DNA from: Candidatus Woesearchaeota archaeon
GTDB taxonomy: Archaea; Nanobdellota; Nanobdellia; Woesearchaeales; JABMPP01
Assembly (NCBI GenBank): GCA_018303405.1
Contig: JAGVYD010000012.1
Location: forward strand, 1 to 64,000
DNA: 64,000 bases
Direction of reading: 5' to 3'
In this document: positions 61,801 through 64,000 of the stretch, in pieces
Position numbering within the stretch: the stretch's first letter is position 1
How the letters are laid out: every line of letters starts with the position of its first letter
The notes under the pieces: generated by a model
What the model was told of the DNA's origin: nothing
Database searches by the model: none
Seen by the model: the letters and a program-made list of their open reading frames with translations, nothing else
Program-made: the position numbers and the translations under genes

Positions 61801-64000
61801 CTGCAAGTGACCAGATTGCTTATGGATTCATCTATATATACTCTGAGAATCTGAGCCTGGCCAGGATTAAAATCGGCAGTGACGATGGCGTGCAGCTTTA
61901 CCTGAATGGTGAAAGGATTTTGTACAACCATGTCCACAGGGGCGCGTCGCCTGACCAGGATATTGCCAAAGAACTGGAATTGATCGGTTCGACCAATGAC
62001 AACAGTTTCCTGTTTGACACGCAAGCTGTTCTTGATGAAAGATACAGGGTTGCTGTGGATGTCAGCGATTCACTGGCAACCACAAGGGCTTATTCACCCA
62101 CTTTCACAATTGACCATACTGCCCCATACAGTGTTACATTGGTGTCGCCGATAGGCGGCGCCCATTTGAATGCGCAAAGCATATCATTCGCATCAGTAGC
62201 AGTGGATAATGTCAATCCCACTTTATTGTGCAATCTCACAATCGATGGAGCAGTTGCAGCAACAGATTATTCTGTGCCAAACGGCCTTACTGGATATTCA
62301 CCTGCCATCAACGGGCTCTCCAACGGATATCATGAATGGAATGTGACCTGCAAGGATGGGACAGGCCAGTCTGTGAGCAGCGAAACCAGCAGCTTCCTCA
62401 TTGACAGGATACCGCCGCAGGTCAATCTTATCGCTCCGGAAGAGAACTATACAAATACAAATTCCGAAGACGACATAAATTTCACATTCGAAGTGTTCGA
62501 TGAAAGCAGCCCATATCTAAATTGCTACCTTTCAGTCGCTGGAGCTTATACTTTCAACATCAATGCGACATCCGGGGCCAACAGCAGCAAGCTGGTTGAA
62601 AATATCAGTGTTGGGTCTTACTTGTGGAATGCTTACTGTTATGATATTGCAGGCAATTCCAATACAACTGGCTTGAGGAATTTCACAATCTTTGGAGATG
62701 TGTCAGTAGACAGTGTCTCATTTAATCCCGCAATACCATTGCAGGGGACATCAACCCAGGTTAAGGTCGCAGTGAGCAATCTTGGCAATTCAACTGCAAG
62801 GCCCATACTCAGGGCGTATAATGAATTTGGAACCCAGTTAGCCATGACACAATTGAATCTGCCTGTGCTGCCCGTGGGGTCCGGAGGACCAGCCTCAGTC
62901 AATTGGACTTTCTCATGGAATCTTGCAGGGCTTGGTTATGGCGCCCATAACATAACAATCATTGCTGATATGCCCTATGACACAGATACGGCAAACAATG
63001 CATTTATCGAAACACTGTCAATAGAGCAGGATACAATCGGGCCGGATATTTCACCTATTGCAATCACTCCTGCAAATGTCACAGAAAACACCAACGCCGT
63101 GACTTTTTCGACCACAATTACGGATAACGCAGTGGGTATCGCGACCTCCAGTGTCTACCTGAATGTTTCAGCCGGCAATCTGTCAATCGGCAAGTTCATG
63201 ACTGGCTCTTCAACATTTACTGCCATCATCACATCAGCTGAGTTTGACTGGGATGCGTCCCAGGGGGAAACATTTGCTGCATTTGTAACTGCGCAGGACA
63301 TAGCAAACAACACTGGCTACTCGCCAATCAAGCTCGAGTATGTCGATATAATCAACGATCCGCCAGTTGTCAAGCTAAATTCGCCAAAGGCAGCTGATAC
63401 GCCAACAGGCGCCTATCCAATCATGTTCAGTGTGGATAATGACGGGGAGGGTTATGCCAATTCAAGTGTCTATTATTGGCAGCCTTTCTCATATGCAACA
63501 CCATATGAAGTGAACAGCAGCCTGTATTTCTCACAGGGCCAGTGGAATTTGATTGGAACAATCAATACACTTTCCACGCTGCAGAATGAAACAATCAATG
63601 AAACCCAGCTATGGGGCACATCGTTGCTGAATGGCTATAGCAAGATAAGGATTGTGGCAACAGATGGAACTTATCAGGCCATAAATCTCAGCGATGCGTT
63701 TTCAATTGATAATACGCCGCCAACTGCATACTTTGAAAATGCGCTCGGTGTCGGAAGCAGGATAATTGGCCCGAATGGAAGGGTATTCGGATTTGCAAAT
63801 GGCACATTCAGCAACATTGCAGGCGTGGCCATGAATGACTCCAGGTTCCACATAACATTGTCGCCCGCCGGGCTGAGACTGGGGCAATTTGAATTTGAGT
63901 CAAATGAGACAATCAGCAGCAATCTGGATTTGAGGCTTACGGTTATAGACAGTGCAGGATTTGCCTTTGACTTGGCCGATTCATTCAGCATTGACAGCAC
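46836..64000 (+). CDS. Giant secreted multidomain surface protein (partial, no stop in window)
   Basis: One frame stays open from ATG 46836 to the window edge, over 5,720 codons; the frame matches at 50.1, 55.1, 60.0 and 64.0 kb. After a signal peptide (KIKRQKGLENLAWALAALLI..., cut near SLAAA) come: BNR-like propeller (47085-48260); CARDB repeats (48270-49470); Ig-like; glutamine-amidotransferase-like copy A (49935-50590); FG-GAP propeller A (51130-52010); LamG (52655-53260); amidotransferase-like copy B (53600-54235); FG-GAP B (54790-55710) and C (56320-57210); discoidin (57860-58290); FG-GAP-like D (58600-59690); Ig repeats; CARDB (60690-61000); PA14-like (61480-62080); CARDB (62700-63020). 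Ca-binding DxDxDG loops recur. It is probably a cell-surface adhesin or S-layer-attached protein, 59 bases after the protease gene. Confidence 0.9.
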   Translation, partial: MKIKRQKGLENLAWALAALLILCSSLAAALPDLIVDSVSSPSVINTSANVTIEANISNIGDSSANNFMNLFIVSPTVTSPYLYGLSEPAVYTGSVADQPTSALDSMGNLHMLWMDRRTGDLEIFYRMEDKNGNILIDDTQLTFSGTDAVRPSIAVDSNDKLHIAWQDRRLGSPQIFYKKLDPSLDDQDGSSATAAAITEVSDMHISINAQNEHGSQDSQPAIAVDNTQDVHIVWERTGDESIGYAKLDNDGNFIITDVRITEQYGNLFHSVPSIGIDSNGNVHIAWNEVTFTCDYEVFYMMLNGSNGQPLINASQVSIDDCYASFWQKLAVDSSNNVLIVAADEGGLETNIFFTAFNPYASGLDGQPANLTLIAYFPFGPLLPDDGIYRTQPNMALLNDNAHIAFYDETTGDQELHLVVVGLYGNLLTQDTQMSNGAYVTTWTGWTFPSIAVSNSGDGYIMWTDYNPGQYSIFRSTYNLPQPRIFDQQLASANAGQAVNVPATLDTSGLVGSYNLFVITDSANSISEENESNNNLLFSLPVIQGADLVIDVLTVVPNESIISGAGMVVNATVRNAGIVDLSGPILVDFFVDDLFITSTIVDTVLTSGSSIIIGGMWQAIPGDHVIKAVVNPSGWIPEQDLGNNENSVALPYIIGPDLILTNISWMPNETIAALGSVINFNITMMNIGGSSVESGFYVAVSLNDVFVGNAYVPASVGSPILPNASRSVIFAWAVSVGNRTNLTANVDAYNYIFEQNESNNLLKNEFLLQVDLPDVIVSDVFVQPSPARVGNLLNFTATVTNIGAVTLYPDYYVQFLVNNAFVQNVYTTINIPPGASLNISTTVNYAGILGSHNLTANADAYNYFPELNELNNLRMEGFNVSSGPIINGVSHYPSAVAGGQGFNVTANVTDDKGVASVEIYYRYDSGPFATGSMALAGGDIFQGAVSGMANITNISYFVAAIDTDGFSTNSTLFTVLIDSMPPGFGNIQTSLPLPSALKPARVTARILDKNDIASTILSYSYDGITFQNISMANTLSGKLDVLVLGADSASYLNDVKNKLLQFNFINSVDVFQANLDTPSLALLMQYDAVLTWTNNCYFNNVALGDVLAAYVDNGGGVVTGVFAYSGGCQGPAGRFLSSNYFAIPSSTSYTSGSSTFNILKPGHQILDGFSVLNVLYYRAASTTVVAGSERVLDWSDSRALVATRDIGSGRVVGLGIWPPSSDVTGSSWSSATDGDVLMANSLLFTSPKNLVFADIPPANVSGNVTYFISSTDAAGNTNVSQLKIFSTDAEIPMVSNISFIPPNPTLNDIISVKATVTDNIGLKNVTINYTVGSQRVARQMLPGVQPNTFVINIGPIFYNETEFIIQAEDNSTNLNRSDPILIPIAIPQMGYSPSSVNFAQSGIGDLLYENISIYNNGTVNLTVRISLPSFLKNSSVACDRPFVVTGDNNALILMVESNQDGTFSPQQQVADEPWSQLWGLGIGDFDNDNDCDFVTGSSTNNVYYYNNNDNNVFSPAQVLNTYTSSSYAMDVAVEDYNNDGNQDFILSGNNQLLYLFTGLGNGSFVKTQLADAITSARGKDAADVDSDGNMDFVIGTSSTNLYLYRGNGDGTFKVRETITHPYSDVYSVILADFDSDDRIDIISQSSSSGGELYFLKGNGDGTFQTGVYTGQDMNNYPPGDNFDFDNDGKMDLAIATYTSTSLRWLKGNGNATFVSPANTIIGPALGNGRMGVSAPTPRKFMTVRLAPNSGYTLQIQLDTRLPGNFSGNVTVRSNDPINPIAGIPVSAEIIDTLPPLIENITNVSGVQNALQSFRIEATVSDNSQVKNVTMQFFRDNVTLTYVMGRNMGTGLSGIYNATIPYYNISSNYTYFIVATDAGNLMSASGNYSFQTTTPPAIFNVSIDPLFPGLNQNIDVSANITDDKGVQSAIVFYTKQVGALNLTGIISHWAAENNADDTEGSNNGALVNGAGFAQGKSGDAFSFDGIDDYVNVPHDASLSPSTVTVMAWIYPTTLSGNHNVVFKGDHQYLLQIRNSNVLFGSKDASGAYSEFQGSLPLQANAWNHVAITHNGSVRRIYVNGALDPTASSQNGLYTLDANALKIGIHNILSEPFNGLIDEVKIYGRSLTNSEIAAMYNSGQNGVCYTLNECFDSVAMGNLGDAYSATMPGAAQTLSMQFYINAVDFDGFATNSSRFNFTIDGQVPGVATVQLEPVYPKHSDNVSVTADIEDNVGVTGATLYYSYDGLNFESIVMNSSGQNKINVLVLGADPSNYLTDVKNKLLQFPSINSADTYDATSGTPTLGQLMAYDAVITWTDYCYSNSVAMGNVMADYVDSGGGVVMGVFAYNGGCTGLEGRFLSNNYYAIPSGTGSSSGGSLVNILIPNHPIFRGFNSIYVDYYRAASTSVVAGSERVANWNDGRVLVATRQIGQGRTVGLGFWPPSSDVTGTSWSSSTDGDVLMANSLLYAAGSDGFAAKIPARNSTGNVTFFINATDLAGNTNVSIFYYYLADGESPTISNVTFNPAVPSVNDKINITAVIEDNQFVGLAYLSYYNGVNRTVVYLNATGNNTYFVQIGPLALNQTDFYLLARDPAGNSVNTSPMVITFATPQIIVVPLEINFSIVGIGNDVRANLSITNDGAAELIASVKLPHFLNASQNTSYVSSCSNAFIVTSDVSGLLAYLKINGDGTFGPQTSIVDEPWTGVWGVGIADFDNDNDCDFVTGGSDSNIHYYQQTSPFAFAPQVYSGTYSSSGYGMDIAVADYDEDGNDDFVISGNGGNVYLFKGTGSGTFTSTLLEGLPAAGRGKDSGDVNNDGHIDFVSATSDYNLWLYKGKGDGTFFARELVSHPYYNVYSVVLADYDNDGNVDIMAENWGGTGDLYFHKGNGDGTFQAEVYSGISLSDYIPAENYDFDQDGNMDIVISRYSNSDVRWYKGDGDGTFTAPANTLIGAPLGSQRMSVSTTPIDTGFEIIISPNETITIELRLDTSLPQIFSDSILVKSNDLEAPSIAVPVSATVTDITPPVISNITFSPAEPKNTDSLNITAVVTDNSAVNFVSLNFSKNGEYFLANMTQLSGSLYSANIPLGFKGIFTFEIIAYDAGNNLAESDAFIVPVIGPDAVVSPLEWAIGDVTIDQYVAQNFTLLNNGTSVLSGRAALPGFVGVSGSHDTECANDFIVQTHDNGRIEIVPVESNGSFAATSFVAQDSSTIRGASVGDFNSDGHCDILAGGNDDNVRYYENNQLLPLTGSSFKPGVIIGTYTSSGYAMDTTSGDFNGDLNTDFILSGNNQIMYIFKGQGDGSFVRVQLPNAPTTARGKDSGDINNDGKLDFILSTSSSNLYAYLGYGNGSFAPPLTIAYPYTDLYGLAVADFDQDGFADIITTDSGGGGALYFLKGIGNGTFQARIYAGIDVNNNNAMDNALINNDSYQDLVIVTYSSQTTLLLLGNGDGTFTNAGVISPANGQYRLGVGAPVTSPSMPFNLTINSSVTFEAVLDTSMPLDLSGRIIAVSSNDPENRLIAINLSGRILDVVPPTIHNMTEFQAVTSTGQPIPITAVVSDDTLISAVQLVYSANNGPLQFLAMNRTAGNAAFGSYNATIPATGVPQNISYFVRAGDISNNSADSAVFSYRTTYPPTIINVTTQPLNPKNNTEVNFVAAITDDSYVVSAALSLGNEDTEKNLALASNGATAIATSTYSAQFAASMAIDGFLEDGSTQNHYWLTSDGVAGATLTVDLGATHIIDRIIVYNIRNAGYYDRSARDYRLGVSTDGINFDIVQDSVMAQNDIVSPYATIFSPMPARYVRFYEDSYFGNGGGLAEIQVFSSPNFVDYPMTDLGNGLFEINITPMGPTSTFFYYAKATDSDGISSSSAKFSFVADGETPTLQLLQADPAYPVTGSSVKIGAVLLDNVEIVNPRISYSFDNVTFFNDTLSLDYKFRGGMPNLADSAKSRIIAGSTDGVFHILDSSTLTREFFSANYGSNSGIGLALADVNNDGEPELITSDYTAGNSIYFRVFKFSNNTYTLNSSAGRVSEGNVFALATGDVDSDGIEEILVPDATDGKVYIFGWNGNAYALETSFAVADTPRTIEVFDADNDNVADIITGDFSATGRMVIYGFNGFFYVEKYSSGDLGTSIAGITHGDYDHDGIDEIAVGSQDFFHIFKYEGGTFSEVFRSADLGTTITPSDSADWDNDGNIELLVGRDATGSLLVYQFSNNSEYVLEYSASASTDLNSPKFADVFGDGQYEIVAGAGDGIVRVYSANSGSPIMASQDLGTNVGGYLGDALLVTTPQRHVKSLSTVNQTGVYVSITANDLAGNELVSPYSQFRFDSQDPNIDSFTTFSNNVNYLAPASIYAGVSDDIGVADAILYYNLENQSEKSLFMTRISGTSANGTYFARIPATGNSTSVTYWIQAIDMSGKKSVTQNSTYYASSSPVIANITQVPAYPGLDMVINVSAIITDDTSVSSALLSYSSNATGAFNLSMIPSGSLYRAAIPASGTTATITYRIIANDTDGFIAMSDLRMAIADGALPTFSPPTKRPSTPTALDATNVSIIVSDNVGISSARLYYSFNSSAFVPVATTAKAANYSGLIPAPGASALVRFLFEAVDFSGNRVNSSMYNYTAGNVDFRITGIVFTGGAYEGGSGIANVSIQNIGTDGVTTPVSVSAYRDALFLGKNYVAGLAAGETKYTSFSVNFPTGMFGNRTLNATADPDNAYSESMESNNAFLAIVEVTRDVSPPVFNSIVQSPANATENSGTVQILINVTDNETGINVASGRLNYIIGGIERSVSLTNFNGLLRGLVNENLNLLQGLILEYNVTINDQAGNGAYTATYSDLIDIINDAPQVSITSPTASSTFDAGGPVNWTITDEDSNAFNSTIYLEKPYVTLQPGWNRLLIKVDQGSGAWGYYVRLAQLDNTPYNLSLGFDGVSASATPDASGFIRDWLLAGPYDNAGDAKFDVDYVNESTIMPAAGLNSSGKTWFVRQDPDAYIDLYSIFTSASDQIAYGFIYIYSENLSLARIKIGSDDGVQLYLNGERILYNHVHRGASPDQDIAKELELIGSTNDNSFLFDTQAVLDERYRVAVDVSDSLATTRAYSPTFTIDHTAPYSVTLVSPIGGAHLNAQSISFASVAVDNVNPTLLCNLTIDGAVAATDYSVPNGLTGYSPAINGLSNGYHEWNVTCKDGTGQSVSSETSSFLIDRIPPQVNLIAPEENYTNTNSEDDINFTFEVFDESSPYLNCYLSVAGAYTFNINATSGANSSKLVENISVGSYLWNAYCYDIAGNSNTTGLRNFTIFGDVSVDSVSFNPAIPLQGTSTQVKVAVSNLGNSTARPILRAYNEFGTQLAMTQLNLPVLPVGSGGPASVNWTFSWNLAGLGYGAHNITIIADMPYDTDTANNAFIETLSIEQDTIGPDISPIAITPANVTENTNAVTFSTTITDNAVGIATSSVYLNVSAGNLSIGKFMTGSSTFTAIITSAEFDWDASQGETFAAFVTAQDIANNTGYSPIKLEYVDIINDPPVVKLNSPKAADTPTGAYPIMFSVDNDGEGYANSSVYYWQPFSYATPYEVNSSLYFSQGQWNLIGTINTLSTLQNETINETQLWGTSLLNGYSKIRIVATDGTYQAINLSDAFSIDNTPPTAYFENALGVGSRIIGPNGRVFGFANGTFSNIAGVAMNDSRFHITLSPAGLRLGQFEFESNETISSNLDLRLTVIDSAGFAFDLADSFSIDS
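49935..55710 (+). repeat. Internal tandem duplication (about 3.66 kb period) within the giant gene
   Basis: The block amidotransferase-like domain, Ig linker, FG-GAP propeller occurs twice: LDVLVLGAD at 49945 versus INVLVLGAD near 53602, and GIGDFDNDNDCDF near 51275 versus GIADFDNDNDCDF near 54945, a shift of about 3,660-3,670 bases. A LamG domain lies between the blocks. A third propeller at 56320-57210 follows without its amidotransferase partner. Confidence 0.8.

Noticed and set aside
1-64000. CRISPR array
   Set aside because: The repeated elements are dispersed, about 160 bp long and palindromic; there are no regular 20-40 bp repeats with unique spacers and no cas genes.

Overview
The window comes from an archaeal chromosome. 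Evidence: 50S protein L37Ae with RNA polymerase subunit P, KEOPS subunit Pcc1 and prefoldin beta; TFE-alpha; the KH/beta-CASP nuclease aCPSF1; a proteasome beta subunit; a DRG GTPase; type II methionine aminopeptidase; and TATA boxes about 25-28 bases before many start codons (leaderless transcripts). Several genes have a bacterial flavour (NrdR, BtuR/CobO, LemA-TPM, a bacterial-type AdoMet synthetase homologue). With the compact layout this suggests a DPANN-like lineage such as Woesearchaeota; that placement is inference.

Layout. 1-100: a hairpin typical of the right end of IS200/IS605 elements. 0.1-3.8 kb: D-2-hydroxyacid dehydrogenase, a COG2522-type HTH regulator and small unknown proteins. 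3.8-8.5 kb, mostly minus strand: DUF1385 membrane protein, dCMP deaminase, UPF0200 kinase-like protein, an AT-rich membrane protein on the plus strand, then cobalamin adenosyltransferase behind NrdR, which has two NrdR-box palindromes 31 bp apart at its promoter. 8.8-10.7 kb: PiT phosphate transporter with its DUF47/PhoU-like partner and tRNA-Pro(CGG). 10.9-12.4 kb: an archaeal housekeeping operon. 12.5-22.7 kb: MscS channel, DRG GTPase, Tat lipoprotein, RNA m5C methyltransferase, AdoMet synthetase homologue, zinc protein, proteasome beta, aCPSF1 and a HAD phosphatase. 22.8-26.7 kb: GH15 glycosidase and a GT4-HAD fusion. 26.9-33.2 kb: TFE, site-2 protease, Map, YjbQ and unknown genes. 33.6-35.2 kb: zinc ribbon, LemA and TPM in one translationally coupled operon.

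35.7-64.0 kb is an accessory cell-surface locus on the plus strand: a membrane-anchored SurA-N-like protein; a roughly 3,400-residue secreted protein joining a subtilisin-type protease to a nucleotide pyrophosphatase/phosphodiesterase-like domain; and a second secreted protein of more than 5,700 residues that is still open at the window edge. The last is built of CARDB/Ig-like, BNR and FG-GAP beta-propeller, LamG, discoidin, PA14-like and two glutamine-amidotransferase-like modules, with an internal duplication of about 3.66 kb.

Scattered through the first 34 kb are five full copies and at least one fragment of a 160-165 bp inverted-repeat element, each full copy flanked by short direct repeats. 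Arm sequences differ between copies while the two arms stay complementary, so it looks both mobile and structurally constrained. With the giant surface genes it is the most unusual content here.
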